DNA of 64,000 nucleotides from SIG603 sp964369415 (GCA_964369415.1 CAYJFP010000001.1:1-64000), one strand, 5' to 3'; positions 26,447 through 35,388 are shown, numbered from the stretch's first letter. A program made the numbers and translations. The notes: generated by a model not told the origin, from the letters alone.

Positions 26447-27331
26447 ATGGAAAATTTTGAAATTCCCACACAGTACAGCAACAGCGAGAGAGCCTACATT
26501 TTAGGCGAGGCTCTTCCCTATATTAAGAAATATTCTGGCAAAACTATCGTGGTAAAATACGGCGGAAATGCCATGATAAACGAAGAACTTAAGCAATCGG
26601 TCATCCACGATTTGATTTTAATGCAGTATGTCGGAATCAAAGTAATTCTTGTTCACGGTGGCGGACCTGAAATCAATAACATGCTTGGCAAAATAGGCAA
26701 AGAGGCTAAATTTATCGATGGACTTAGATATACAGATAAGGAAACAATGGACATTGTTCAGCAAGTTTTATCAGGTAAAGTTAACAAAGATTTAGTTCAG
26801 CTCATCGAAGACCACGGCGGAAAAGCCATCGGCCTTTGCGGTCTTGACGGCTCTATGCTCAAAGCTAAAAAAACCGAGGGCACCGATTTAGGATTTGTCG
26901 GCGATGTTACACATGTGAATACCGATGTTATTTTAAACGCTTTAGACGGCGGATACATTCCCGTTATATCTACAGTTGCATCGGGTTATGACAAGGCTAA
27001 GGGCGACGTTTACAACATAAATGCCGACATTGCCGCCGCTAAAATTGCTGCAGCTTTAAAAGCACAAAACTTTATTTTGATGACAGATACAAAGGGACTT
27101 TTAGAAGATGTGAATGACGAGAGCACATTGATTTATACCGTTGCTTTAAGCGATGTTCCAAAGCTCAAGGCAGATGGAATTATTTCAGGCGGAATGATTC
27201 CTAAAATCGACTGTTGTGTCGATGCGATGAGACAGGGTGTTAAATCTGTAAACATCATTGATGGGCGTGAACCACATTCACTTCTTATTGAACTTTTCAC
27301 CGATAAAGGTATCGGCACAATGTTTGTTTAA
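26447..27331 (+). CDS. argB: N-acetylglutamate kinase
   Basis: An amino-acid kinase (294 aa) phosphorylating N-acetylglutamate. The K-Y-G-G-N-A-M ATP loop is near residue 39, and V-L-V-H-G-G-G-P-E-I lies at about 65. The N-I-N-A-D motif (about 190) and the G-G-M-I-P-K segment are present. The N-terminal helix (about 1-25) is the type found in hexameric arginine-inhibited enzymes. Separated from argJ by 14 nt with AAGGAG in the gap. Confidence 0.97.
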   Translation: MENFEIPTQYSNSERAYILGEALPYIKKYSGKTIVVKYGGNAMINEELKQSVIHDLILMQYVGIKVILVHGGGPEINNMLGKIGKEAKFIDGLRYTDKETMDIVQQVLSGKVNKDLVQLIEDHGGKAIGLCGLDGSMLKAKKTEGTDLGFVGDVTHVNTDVILNALDGGYIPVISTVASGYDKAKGDVYNINADIAAAKIAAALKAQNFILMTDTKGLLEDVNDESTLIYTVALSDVPKLKADGIISGGMIPKIDCCVDAMRQGVKSVNIIDGREPHSLLIELFTDKGIGTMFV

Positions 27332-27332
27332 T

Positions 27333-27785
27333 ATGGATGGACTAGCTTTTCTATCTGTAATTTTCATTTTAGTCGGTGGTGTTCAAGTTTTTGTTTCTAT
27401 TGCTGTTTTAAAAAAATATTTCCGCACGAAAAACACTCCCTATCAAATTCTACCCGCCGCAATTTCAGATATGCATATTAAATATGGTAAAAAGGGTAGC
27501 GTTAGCCACTACCCTATTCTTAGCTTTTACCATTTAGGCAAAGAGAATAAGATAAAACAATCTGTCAATGTAAGTTTAAGGACAAACGGTATTCCTGATG
27601 GTAAAAACTTTGCCGTGGGAGATAATGTAACTGTACGAATTTACGAAAATGACGTAAACACTGCCGTGATAGACAGCGAACAAGTTGTTAATACTTTTAA
27701 ATTTATTGGCCTTGTTTTTTCGCTTATCGGAGGACTGTTTTTTGTTTTGGGAATCATATTTCTTATTATCAAACTTATTGGATAA
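27333..27785 (+). CDS. Small membrane protein resembling DUF3592
   Basis: A 150-residue protein with an N-terminal helix (about 4-25), a soluble beta-rich middle (about 40-115, with a G-K-K-G-S-V-S-H-Y-P strand pair and a F-A-V-G-D-N-V-T-V-R-I-Y segment), and a C-terminal helix (about 124-148). The layout resembles DUF3592 proteins, whose role is unknown. I begin it at the ATG at 27333, two bases after the argB stop; the frame remains open further up but inside argB. Embedded in the arg cluster, between argB and argD. Confidence 0.7.
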   Translation: MDGLAFLSVIFILVGGVQVFVSIAVLKKYFRTKNTPYQILPAAISDMHIKYGKKGSVSHYPILSFYHLGKENKIKQSVNVSLRTNGIPDGKNFAVGDNVTVRIYENDVNTAVIDSEQVVNTFKFIGLVFSLIGGLFFVLGIIFLIIKLIG

Positions 27786-27811
27786 AAATTTTTAATAGAA
27801 AGGACTAAACT

Positions 27812-28978
27812 ATGTTTAATCAAATTAAAGAACTCGACAGTGATTACATACTTCATAGCTATGGACGTGTAGACATTGCTATCGAAAAAGGAAATGGAAG
27901 CACTGCTACAGATATAAACGGGAAAGAATATGTCGACTTTACAAGTGGAATCGGCGTAAACTCCCTTGGATACTGCCCTCCTAAATGGGTTGAGGCAGTT
28001 AGCAATCAAGCATCTAAACTTCAGCATATAAGCAATTATTACTACAACACCACAAACGTGAATTTGGCAGAAAAACTTAGTAAGCTTTCAGGTCTTTCGA
28101 GACTATTTTTTGCAAATTCAGGCTGTGAAGCCAATGAATGTGCCATTAAACTTGCAAGAAAATCGGGCGCAAAAAAAGGCGCTTATAAAATAATCACCCT
28201 AGTAAATTCCTTTCACGGAAGAACTATAACCACGCTTGCGGCAAACGGACAAGAGGTTTTTCACAAGGATTTTTTACCGCTCACCGAGGGTTTTATCTAC
28301 TGCGAAGCCAATGACATAGACGCACTTAAAAACGCTATCGATGATAAAGTATGCGCCATAATGCTAGAATGTGTTCAAGGTGAAGGCGGCGTTTTGCCGA
28401 TGGAAACTGAGTATCTAAAGGCTGTACGAAAACTATGTGATGAAAAAGACATCGCCCTTGTAATAGACGAGGTTCAAACTGGAATCGGAAGAACTGGCAG
28501 TCTATTTGCTTATCAAGAAGCTGGAATTTTGCCGGATATTCTAAGCCTTGCAAAAGGTCTTGGCGGTGGCTTACCCATAGGTGTTTGCATGGTTTCAGAA
28601 AAGCACAAAGATTTATTTGTCCCTGGCGATCACGGCTCTACCTTTGGTGGAAATCCAATTTCTTGTGCCGGTGCACTTTCTATTCTTGACGAAATCGCAA
28701 ATGATGAATTTTTAAATTCTGTAAAAGAAAAAGGCGAATACTTCAAGTCTAAACTAGAAGCCATGGACGGCGTGGATTTTGTAAGAGGAAAAGGCCTTAT
28801 GATAGGAATTGCTCTTAATGAAAAAAGCGCCAAAGATGTTCTTATTAAATGCATCGAAAGCGGCCTACTTGTCCTTACCGCTAAGGATTTAGTGCGATTT
28901 TTACCACCGCTTAATATCAGCTACGAGGACATAGACAAGGGTCTAGAAATTTTTAAATCTGTCTTAGAAGGAGTCTAA
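27812..28978 (+). CDS. argD: Acetylornithine aminotransferase
   Basis: A class III PLP aminotransferase of 388 residues converting N-acetylglutamate semialdehyde to N-acetylornithine. The PLP region shows F-A-N-S-G-C-E-A-N-E (about 98-107), V-I-D-E-V-Q-T-G-I-G-R-T-G (about 214-226) and the Schiff-base lysine in S-L-A-K-G-L-G-G-G (about 246). Family length and motif spacing are normal. It is separated from argF by a single base, so the two are coupled. Confidence 0.96.
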   Translation: MFNQIKELDSDYILHSYGRVDIAIEKGNGSTATDINGKEYVDFTSGIGVNSLGYCPPKWVEAVSNQASKLQHISNYYYNTTNVNLAEKLSKLSGLSRLFFANSGCEANECAIKLARKSGAKKGAYKIITLVNSFHGRTITTLAANGQEVFHKDFLPLTEGFIYCEANDIDALKNAIDDKVCAIMLECVQGEGGVLPMETEYLKAVRKLCDEKDIALVIDEVQTGIGRTGSLFAYQEAGILPDILSLAKGLGGGLPIGVCMVSEKHKDLFVPGDHGSTFGGNPISCAGALSILDEIANDEFLNSVKEKGEYFKSKLEAMDGVDFVRGKGLMIGIALNEKSAKDVLIKCIESGLLVLTAKDLVRFLPPLNISYEDIDKGLEIFKSVLEGV

Positions 28979-28979
28979 T

Positions 28980-29882
28980 ATGAAACATTTACTTAAACTG
29001 CTTGACTGGTCAAAAGAAGAAATTATCGAGGTTTTAAACCTTGCCGACCAACTTAAATATGAAACAAAACACGGAATTGAACATAGACTTTTACAAGGAA
29101 AAACCTTGGGAATGATTTTTTCCAAATCTTCTACAAGAACCAGAGTTTCGTTTGAAGTCGGAATGCACCAACTAGGTGGCCACGCACTGTTTTTATCCTC
29201 AAAGGACTTGCAAATCGGAAGAGGCGAGCCTATAGAGGACACAGCAAGAGTACTTTCCAGATATCTTGATGGAATTATGATAAGAACTTTTGAACAAAAA
29301 GAAGTTGAAGATCTTGCTAAATTTGGTTCTATACCAGTTATAAATGGACTTACCGATTTATATCACCCTTGTCAGATTTTGGCGGATTTAATGACAATTC
29401 GTGAATATAAGGGCAAATTTGACGGAATTAAAATGTGCTTTATTGGTGACGGGAACAACATGATGAACTCACTTATCATCGCCTGCCTTAAACTTGGCAT
29501 GATAGTTAGCATTGCGTGCCCTAAGGGTTACCGCCCTTTACAGTCTGTTTTAGACTTTGCCAAAGATTACGATACTTTTTCTATCACTGAGGACCCTATG
29601 AAAGCCGCAGAAGACTGCGACGTTGTTATAACAGATGTATGGACATCTATGGGACAGGAAGACGAAAAATTAAAGCGTGAAGAGGCCTTTAAGGGCTACT
29701 GTATAAACGACGATATTATGGCTAGCGCAAAACCTGATGCCATCGTGCTTCACTGCCTACCTGCACATAGAGAAGAAGAAATTACTGCTAAAGTATTTGA
29801 AGCTCATGCTGATTCAATTTTTGATGAGGCAGAAAATCGCCTCCACGCACAAAAAGCAGTGCTTGTAACCTGTTTAAAATAA
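28980..29882 (+). CDS. argF: Ornithine carbamoyltransferase
   Basis: A 300-residue transferase making citrulline from ornithine and carbamoyl phosphate. The carbamoyl-phosphate loop S-K-S-S-T-R-T-R-V-S-F lies at about 45-55, H-P-C-Q-I-L-A-D-L at about 126-134, and the ornithine site D-V-W-T-S-M-G and H-C-L-P-A-H-R in the C-terminal half. Motifs favour the anabolic form, in line with the neighbours. It ends the cluster; a palindromic hairpin with a U-rich tail follows. No carAB genes are in the window. Confidence 0.97.
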   Translation: MKHLLKLLDWSKEEIIEVLNLADQLKYETKHGIEHRLLQGKTLGMIFSKSSTRTRVSFEVGMHQLGGHALFLSSKDLQIGRGEPIEDTARVLSRYLDGIMIRTFEQKEVEDLAKFGSIPVINGLTDLYHPCQILADLMTIREYKGKFDGIKMCFIGDGNNMMNSLIIACLKLGMIVSIACPKGYRPLQSVLDFAKDYDTFSITEDPMKAAEDCDVVITDVWTSMGQEDEKLKREEAFKGYCINDDIMASAKPDAIVLHCLPAHREEEITAKVFEAHADSIFDEAENRLHAQKAVLVTCLK

Positions 29883-29922
29883 ATTTTATACTTATTGTAT
29901 ATTTTCAGTTTGCACAAAATTT

Positions 29923-29957
29923 GTAGGGGTGACCATAAAGGGTTACCCCTACATTTT
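29923..29957 (+). terminator. Palindromic repeat acting as likely terminator of the arg cluster
   Basis: GTAGGGGTGACC (29923-29934) pairs with GGTTACCCCTAC (29941-29952), 12 pairs with one G-U, around a 6-nt loop. The sequence ATTTTGCTTTT follows. The arms belong to the same small palindrome family as 21222-21248. Confidence 0.7.
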
Positions 29958-29981
29958 GCTTTTACCGAGTTAAATTAATAT

Positions 29982-30242
29982 TTATTTTTTCTTTTTCATC
30001 TCTTCATACTTTATCTTAGTGGCAAGGCCGCCTCTTATATGCCTTTGTGCCTTGTTGATTTCAAGAACGTCTTTAACCTCTTTATATAGTTCTCTATTAA
30101 ACATTTTAAGTCTTTGACTTACGTCTTTATGTACCGTACTTTTGCTAATACCAAACTGTTTTGCAGTTCTTCTTACCGTCGCTTTGTTTTCAACTATGTA
30201 CAAACCAAGTTTCATGGCTCTGTCTTCTACAAAATTGTTCAT
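29982..30242 (-). CDS. spoIIID: Stage III sporulation transcriptional regulator SpoIIID
   Basis: An 86-residue DNA-binding protein that adjusts sigma-E and sigma-K regulons in the mother cell of spore formers. The protein is highly conserved and recognisable throughout: the helix-turn-helix reads A-T-V-R-R-T-A-K-Q-F-G-I-S-K-S-T-V-H-K-D (about 22-41), followed by the R-H-I-R-G-G-x-A-T-K-x-K-Y segment and a basic C-terminus. It is monocistronic and convergent to the end of the arg cluster. Its presence indicates a spore-forming lineage, though not that this strain sporulates. Confidence 0.95.
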   Translation of the reverse strand: MNNFVEDRAMKLGLYIVENKATVRRTAKQFGISKSTVHKDVSQRLKMFNRELYKEVKDVLEINKAQRHIRGGLATKIKYEEMKKKK

Positions 30243-30346
30243 ACTTACACACCCTCATTATTTCTCACTTTTCTTGTAGTAATATCTATGCAGAAAAAAG
30301 TGATTTAAGAATTAATGCTTCACATTAGTTTCTTTATTTATCATCG

Positions 30347-30375
30347 TTGACAAATCAGTATATTTCTGTTATCAT
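30347..30375 (+). promoter_or_regulatory. Sigma-A-type promoter of the HD-domain gene
   Basis: TTGACA (30347-30352) and TATCAT (30370-30375) are spaced by 17 bp, about 125 bp before the HD-protein start. The remainder of 30243-30500 is A+T-rich and shows no ORF. Confidence 0.5.
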
Positions 30376-30500
30376 TTGCTTTACTGAGACAAATAAGTTA
30401 ATATTGGCAAAAAAAATTACATAATTATGAGTGACAAATTTAATTTGATGGTGTATACTATTAACATTGCGGAAATTTTATTATAGGGAGTACCTAATTT

Positions 30501-30995
30501 ATGGCTTTAAGCGATTTAGAAAAAGAATATGTCTATACCGTAAATGATATTTTATCACACCCACAGGTTGAAAAGATGAAGTCCATTTCTCAACATTCTG
30601 AGAATATGACCTGCTTTGAACATAGTATTTATGTCTCATACATCAGTTTTTCTATTTGCAAAAAGTTGAAATTTAATGCTAATGCTGCTGCAAGAGCCGG
30701 ACTTTTGCACGATTTCCACTTAAAAAGCGATGATGAAAAGAACGAAAGCATGAGAAAGCATCTTTTTACACACCCTCTTGATGCTGAAAAAAATGCAGAA
30801 CATTATTTTGGCATTTCTGATCTTGAAAAAAATATTATTAGAAATCATATGTGGCCTTTAACAATCACACGTCTTCCAACTAAAAAAGAAGCCATCGTAG
30901 TTAACATAGTCGATAAAGTCTGTGCCTTAGCGGAATTTTTAAATATTAACGATCACCAAAAAATTGCTAGAGTTGCCCTTGCTACAGCTATATGA
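30501..30995 (+). CDS. HD-domain protein, putative phosphohydrolase
   Basis: A 164-residue single-domain HD protein. The metal ligands appear as H in F-E-H-S-I-Y-V-S (about 39), the doublet in L-L-H-D-F-H (about 71-72), a further His in R-N-H-M-W-P (about 115), and D in V-D-K-V-C (about 136). The spacing fits HD hydrolases acting on nucleotides or phosphates. It is a single-gene unit with its own promoter and a strong terminator. Substrate unknown. Confidence 0.82.
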   Translation: MALSDLEKEYVYTVNDILSHPQVEKMKSISQHSENMTCFEHSIYVSYISFSICKKLKFNANAAARAGLLHDFHLKSDDEKNESMRKHLFTHPLDAEKNAEHYFGISDLEKNIIRNHMWPLTITRLPTKKEAIVVNIVDKVCALAEFLNINDHQKIARVALATAI

Positions 30996-31005
30996 TAAAC
31001 ATTTT

Positions 31006-31040
31006 AAATCTCTTGACCTTTGCGGTTAAGAGATTTTTTT
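31006..31040 (+). terminator. Intrinsic terminator of the HD-domain gene
   Basis: AAATCTCTTGACC (31006-31018) pairs with GGTTAAGAGATTT (31024-31036), 13 pairs with one G-U, around a 5-nt loop. A run of seven T ends the element. Confidence 0.9.
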
Positions 31041-31091
31041 GACATATTGACTTCTTTAGCATTTAGCAATACACTCTTAATATTATGTTAA

Positions 31092-31120
31092 TTGACATTT
31101 TTGACATACAGTGATATAAT
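31092..31120 (+). promoter_or_regulatory. Fully consensus sigma-A promoter upstream of ftsEX
   Basis: TTGACA (31092-31097) and TATAAT (31115-31120) are spaced by exactly 17 bp. A second TTGACA lies at 31101-31106. The leader to the ftsE start would be about 130 nt. Confidence 0.75.
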
Positions 31121-31255
31121 AATTAGACGTTTTATGGATGTATTCTTATTATTAGTTACAAAATAGTTACAAATAATTCTATGCTAGAATTAAAAATATT
31201 GTTTTTTTGCTATAATAATTACTACACAATGAAAAAGATTTAAAGGAGAATTTCT

Positions 31256-32224
31256 GTGATAGAATTTCGTGGCGTATCAAAAGTATACAATAATGGAACA
31301 GAAGCTTTACACAATATAAATTTGGAAGTAAAAGACGGTGAATTTGTTTTTATCGTTGGATCTTCAGGCGCTGGTAAAAGTACATTTTTAAAGCTTATAA
31401 TGTGCGAAGAAAGACCAAATTCTGGACAAATTATCATTGATAATCAAGATATTACGAGAATTAGAAAGAAAAAAATTCCATATCTTAGAAGAAAAATGGG
31501 AATTGTTTTTCAGGACTTTAGACTGATTGAACACATGAGCGTTTATGACAACGTAGCCTTTGCGATGCGTGTTGTAGGGGCTTCGGGAAAAACGATTAGA
31601 AAAAGAGTTCCCTATATTCTAAGCCTTGTAGGGCTTCAGCACAAAGCAAAGCATAAACCAAGCGAATTATCGGGCGGTGAGCGTCAGCGTGTCGGCCTTG
31701 CAAGAGCTCTTGTAAATAATCCGTCTATGATAGTCGCCGATGAGCCTACTGGTAATATCGACCCTGCTTTGTCCTTTGAAATTGTGGACCTTTTAAATGA
31801 AATTAACCGACGTGGTACAACTATTTTAATGGTTACTCATGAACATTCGTTGGTTAAGCATTTCCACAAGAGGATAATTCAGATTCACAGCGGTGAAATC
31901 GTTGCCGATACCGCAGAAATTAAAGGCGGCAGTGTCAGCGTTAAAGACGCAAGAGACTCTTACGAAAAAGAAAATCAAAGCACAAATATGCCTGAAATTG
32001 ACGAAGAGGAATATATTCCAAACGACGCAGATGTTGAGGCTTATTACGATGAAATCAGGGAAGAAATTTCTATTGACGAAGCTTTAACTCAAGATGGTGA
32101 TTACAGCGAAATCGAAGAATACGACTATGAAGAAGAGAGCATATCTGTAGATTTGCCCAAGGTTAAAACACAGGAACACAATGGTGAATTTATAATTGAG
32201 GAAGGAGAGGAAGACAGAGGATGA
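31256..32224 (+). CDS. ftsE: Cell-division ATP-binding protein FtsE with acidic C-terminal tail
   Basis: The ABC ATPase of the FtsEX complex, which controls cell-wall hydrolases at the septum or side wall. Walker A G-S-S-G-A-G-K-S-T is at about 35-43, the signature L-S-G-G-E-R-Q-R at about 138, and Walker B M-I-V-A-D-E-P at about 158. FtsE usually ends near residue 228; this one has 322 residues. The extra 95-100 residues are strongly acidic, with more than 30 Asp/Glu and several Tyr, and look disordered. The start is GTG with AAAGGAG upstream. It overlaps ftsX by an ATGA, and its promoter is fully consensus. Confidence 0.93.
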   Translation: MIEFRGVSKVYNNGTEALHNINLEVKDGEFVFIVGSSGAGKSTFLKLIMCEERPNSGQIIIDNQDITRIRKKKIPYLRRKMGIVFQDFRLIEHMSVYDNVAFAMRVVGASGKTIRKRVPYILSLVGLQHKAKHKPSELSGGERQRVGLARALVNNPSMIVADEPTGNIDPALSFEIVDLLNEINRRGTTILMVTHEHSLVKHFHKRIIQIHSGEIVADTAEIKGGSVSVKDARDSYEKENQSTNMPEIDEEEYIPNDADVEAYYDEIREEISIDEALTQDGDYSEIEEYDYEEESISVDLPKVKTQEHNGEFIIEEGEEDRG

Positions 32225-33120
32225 GAAGCACAGGTTACTTGCTTATAGAAGGTATTAAAGGACTTTGGAAAAATCGTACCATGACTTTTGCTTCGATTAT
32301 CGTGCTTGTTTCCGGACTATTAATAACCGGAATAGCTGCCTTACTTTCTATTAATGTTGACTTTATAATGAACGAAATTCAAGGAAGTAATAGTATTACA
32401 GTTTACCTTGAAACTACTACTCCTAAAATAACTGCTATTCAAATAGGTGAAGAAATCAGAAGCATGGACAATGTTTCAAACTGCACTTATATTCCAGGTG
32501 ATGAAGCTCTTGAACAAATGATACTTTCAATGGGTGAAGATGGCTCAGTACTCGAGGGACTAGGAACAGGATTTATGCCTGATGCGTATAACATTTCTCT
32601 TAAAGACCTTGACATGTACCAAGAGAGTATAAACCAGATAAGCGCTATGGAATATGTAGACTCTTACACCGACTATGCAGAGCTTGCAGATAGATTAAAC
32701 GAACTTAGCACGCTGATTAATTATGGTAGTATCGCCTTAATTTCCATTCTAAGTGTGGTTTCATTGTTTATCATTTCAAATACAATTAAAGTTACAATGT
32801 TTTCAAGACGAATTGAGATTAGCATTATGAAATCAGTCGGTGCGACAAACGGCTTTGTAAGACTTCCATTTATTGTTGAAGGTATTTTAATTGGACTGTT
32901 AGCTGGTGCAATTTCATTTACCGTAATCTTCTTTGCTTACGATCAAGTTACAGAAGCTATATACAATCTAGTGCCTTTCATAACCGTTGTAAATATAGAC
33001 CCATATATGTACTATCTACTGATAGGTTGCATGGCGGTCGGAGCAATTTTTGGTATGATGGGCGGCGTGATTTCCATTGGAAGATACCTAAAGCGTGAAG
33101 GCGAAAATAAAATAATTTAA
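32221..33120 (+). CDS. ftsX: Cell-division permease FtsX
   Basis: The membrane partner of FtsE, 299 residues. One N-terminal helix (about 23-45) is followed by an extracytoplasmic domain (about 46-165) that in relatives touches peptidoglycan hydrolases. Three further helices (about 172-192, 220-245 and 265-290) with the FtsX-family I-x-x-M-K-S-V-G-A-T-N cytoplasmic segment complete it. The start ATG overlaps the ftsE stop as ATGA, so the two are translated in step. Confidence 0.94.
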   Translation: MRSTGYLLIEGIKGLWKNRTMTFASIIVLVSGLLITGIAALLSINVDFIMNEIQGSNSITVYLETTTPKITAIQIGEEIRSMDNVSNCTYIPGDEALEQMILSMGEDGSVLEGLGTGFMPDAYNISLKDLDMYQESINQISAMEYVDSYTDYAELADRLNELSTLINYGSIALISILSVVSLFIISNTIKVTMFSRRIEISIMKSVGATNGFVRLPFIVEGILIGLLAGAISFTVIFFAYDQVTEAIYNLVPFITVVNIDPYMYYLLIGCMAVGAIFGMMGGVISIGRYLKREGENKII

Positions 33121-33138
33121 AATAATAATAAACCTTTT

Positions 33139-33174
33139 ATCTGCGGATATCTTAAAAACAGGATGTTCGCAGAT
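33139..33174 (+). terminator. Hairpin downstream of ftsX
   Basis: ATCTGCGGATATC (33139-33151) pairs with GATGTTCGCAGAT (33162-33174) through 13 positions including two G-U type pairs. The tail is A+T-rich but lacks a real U-run, so termination may be incomplete. Confidence 0.5.
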
Positions 33175-33213
33175 TAAATATTATCTAAAGAAGCTCAAAT
33201 TAACAAAAAAACA

Positions 33214-33242
33214 TTGACATTCAAAGCGTGAAAACTTATAAT
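33214..33242 (+). promoter_or_regulatory. Fully consensus sigma-A promoter of greA
   Basis: TTGACA (33214-33219) and TATAAT (33237-33242) are spaced by 17 bp, about 60 bp before the greA start. Confidence 0.75.
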
Positions 33243-33301
33243 AGAAACATTATTAACTGAATATATTTGTTTATATAAAAATTATTGAAGGTGGAACAAA
33301 A

Positions 33302-33787
33302 ATGGCTGAAAAACAGATTTTTTTAACTGAAGACGGTAAAATTGCCTTAGAAAAAGAGCTTGAACAACTTGTTTCGGTGGGAAGAAAAGAAGCTGCCGAA
33401 AAACTTAAAGTAGCAAGGTCTTTTGGTGACTTATCAGAAAACAGTGAATATGATGAAGCTAAAAACGACCAAGCTATGCTTGAGGCGAGAATAGCGGACT
33501 TAGAAGTTATGCTTAAAATGGCGGTAGTTGTAAAAGAAGACCAACTTAACAAAGAGACTATAAATGTCGGCTCTGTTGTTGTCGTTGCAACTACGGATAG
33601 AAGCGGAAATGAAATCGAGAGAAAGTTTAAAATCGTTGGCTCTAATGAAGCCGACCCAAGAAACAACAAAATCTCAGATGAATCTGCTGTCGGAAAAGCT
33701 TTATTTGGGCAAAAAGTTGGAAAAACCGTGGAAGTTGATACTCCCGCAGGAACGGTTTCTTATAGAATTGTTTCTATATCCACATAA
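33302..33787 (+). CDS. greA: Transcription elongation factor GreA
   Basis: A 161-residue GreA that enters the RNA polymerase secondary channel and stimulates cleavage of backtracked RNA. The N-terminal coiled coil (about 1-75) ends in the loop with the acidic pair of D-L-S-E-N-S-E-Y-D-E-A-K (about 42-53). The FKBP-like C-terminal domain contains D-E-S-A-V-G-K-A-L and the G-K-x-V-x-V-D-T-P-A-G segment. GGTGG precedes the ATG. Its own promoter and terminator suggest mostly separate transcription from lysS. Confidence 0.96.
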   Translation: MAEKQIFLTEDGKIALEKELEQLVSVGRKEAAEKLKVARSFGDLSENSEYDEAKNDQAMLEARIADLEVMLKMAVVVKEDQLNKETINVGSVVVVATTDRSGNEIERKFKIVGSNEADPRNNKISDESAVGKALFGQKVGKTVEVDTPAGTVSYRIVSIST

Positions 33788-33792
33788 CAACT

Positions 33793-33823
33793 AAGGTCAG
33801 CGGTAGTATGCCGGTGACCTTTT
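33793..33823 (+). terminator. Hairpin terminator of greA
   Basis: AAGGTCAGCGG and CCGGTGACCTT form a 7-bp outer and 3-bp inner stem with one mismatch, followed by TTTTG. It lies just after the greA stop. Confidence 0.7.
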
Positions 33824-33863
33824 GACTTAATAATATGCCGATTTGGCAGAATGGAGAATTAAT

Positions 33864-35372
33864 ATGTCAGTAAACAACGAAGAAAATAAATTAGAACTTA
33901 AAGAGATACTTCAAATCAGAAGAGACAAGCTTAAAAACCTCTGTGATTTAGGTAAAAATCCGTATGAAGTCACTTCCTTTCCTGTAAGTCATTATACAAA
34001 AAGTATAGTTGATAACTTTGTAGACAGCGAAGACGGCTCTCATAGTGGTGAAATCGTAAGTATCGCCGGAAGAATCATGAGCAGACGTGACATGGGCAAA
34101 GCTGCTTTTCTCGATTTAAGAGATTCTACTGGCAGAATACAATTATATGTAAAAATCGATATACTCGGCAAAGAGAAATTCGATGAGTTTTTCTCAAATG
34201 TCGATATCGGCGACATAGTCGGCGTTAAAGGCGATGTCTTCAGAACTAGAAGAGGTGAAATATCCGTAAATGTTTCTGATATGGAAATTATTTCTAAGTC
34301 ACTTCTTCCACTTCCCGAAAAATACCACGGCCTTAAAGACGTCGATGCAAGATATCGTCAAAGATATTTAGATTTGATAATGAATCCCGATGTTAAAGAC
34401 ACGTTTAAGAAGCGTTCAATGATAATCAGTGAAATAAGAAGATACCTTGATGGTGTCGGCTTTATGGAAGTTGAAACACCTGTTCTTCACTCCGAAGCTG
34501 GCGGCGCAAGTGCAAGACCGTTTATCACTCACCACAACGCACTTTCGGTAGAGCTTTACATGAGAATCGCCCTTGAACTTCATCTAAAAAGACTGATTGT
34601 TGGCGGCTTTGACAAAGTTTATGAAATCGGAAGAGTCTTTAGAAACGAGGGAATGGACACAACACATAACCCTGAGTTTACCATGATTGAACTTTATCAA
34701 GCATACGCAGATTTTAATGACATGATGAACATTACCGAGAGTTTAATTAAAACTGTCGCAGAGAAAGTTATCGGCGAGACTAAAATAATCTATAATGAAA
34801 CTGAAATTGATTTAGGCAAACCGTTTGAAAGAATTTCAATGACCGAAGCCGTGAAAAAATTCAGCGGAGTAGATTTAGATAGCATAGAAACTTTAGACGA
34901 GATGAGAGCGCTTGCAAAAGAGCACCACATCGAGTATGAAGAGAGACACAAAAAGGGCGAGATTATTAACCTATTCTTCGAAAAGTACGCAGAGGAAAAA
35001 TTGATTCAGCCTACATTTATAACAAGTCATCCAACAGATATTTCACCTCTTGCAAAAAAATGCAAGGAAAATCCTGAAATAACTGAGAGATTCGAGCTGT
35101 TCATAATGGGTAAAGAGTATGCAAATGCGTTTAGTGAGCTTAATGACCCTATTGATCAAAGAGAAAGATTCGAAGCACAAGCGGCCCAAAAAGCAGCTGG
35201 TGACGAAGAGGCACAAGGAGTAGACGAAGACTTCTTAACCGCTCTTGAATACGCAATGCCACCGACAGGCGGTCTTGGAATTGGTATAGATAGACTTGTA
35301 ATGCTTCTCACAAATTCACTAAGTATAAGAGACGTGCTTTTATTCCCAACTATGAAACCAAAAGAAAACTAA
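33864..35372 (+). CDS. lysS: Lysyl-tRNA synthetase (class II)
   Basis: A 502-residue class II synthetase charging tRNA-Lys. The N-terminal OB-fold anticodon-binding domain (about 55-160, with V-S-I-A-G-R-I-M-S-R-R) precedes the catalytic core. There motif 2 contains R-V-F-R-N-E-G-M-D-T-T-H-N-P-E-F and motif 3 reads G-G-L-G-I-G-I-D-R-L-V-M-L. The ATG at 33864 is preferred over one seven codons upstream because GGAGA sits seven bases before it. No T-box is seen upstream. Confidence 0.96.
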   Translation: MSVNNEENKLELKEILQIRRDKLKNLCDLGKNPYEVTSFPVSHYTKSIVDNFVDSEDGSHSGEIVSIAGRIMSRRDMGKAAFLDLRDSTGRIQLYVKIDILGKEKFDEFFSNVDIGDIVGVKGDVFRTRRGEISVNVSDMEIISKSLLPLPEKYHGLKDVDARYRQRYLDLIMNPDVKDTFKKRSMIISEIRRYLDGVGFMEVETPVLHSEAGGASARPFITHHNALSVELYMRIALELHLKRLIVGGFDKVYEIGRVFRNEGMDTTHNPEFTMIELYQAYADFNDMMNITESLIKTVAEKVIGETKIIYNETEIDLGKPFERISMTEAVKKFSGVDLDSIETLDEMRALAKEHHIEYEERHKKGEIINLFFEKYAEEKLIQPTFITSHPTDISPLAKKCKENPEITERFELFIMGKEYANAFSELNDPIDQRERFEAQAAQKAAGDEEAQGVDEDFLTALEYAMPPTGGLGIGIDRLVMLLTNSLSIRDVLLFPTMKPKEN

Positions 35373-35388
35373 AAAACAATGCATTAAG

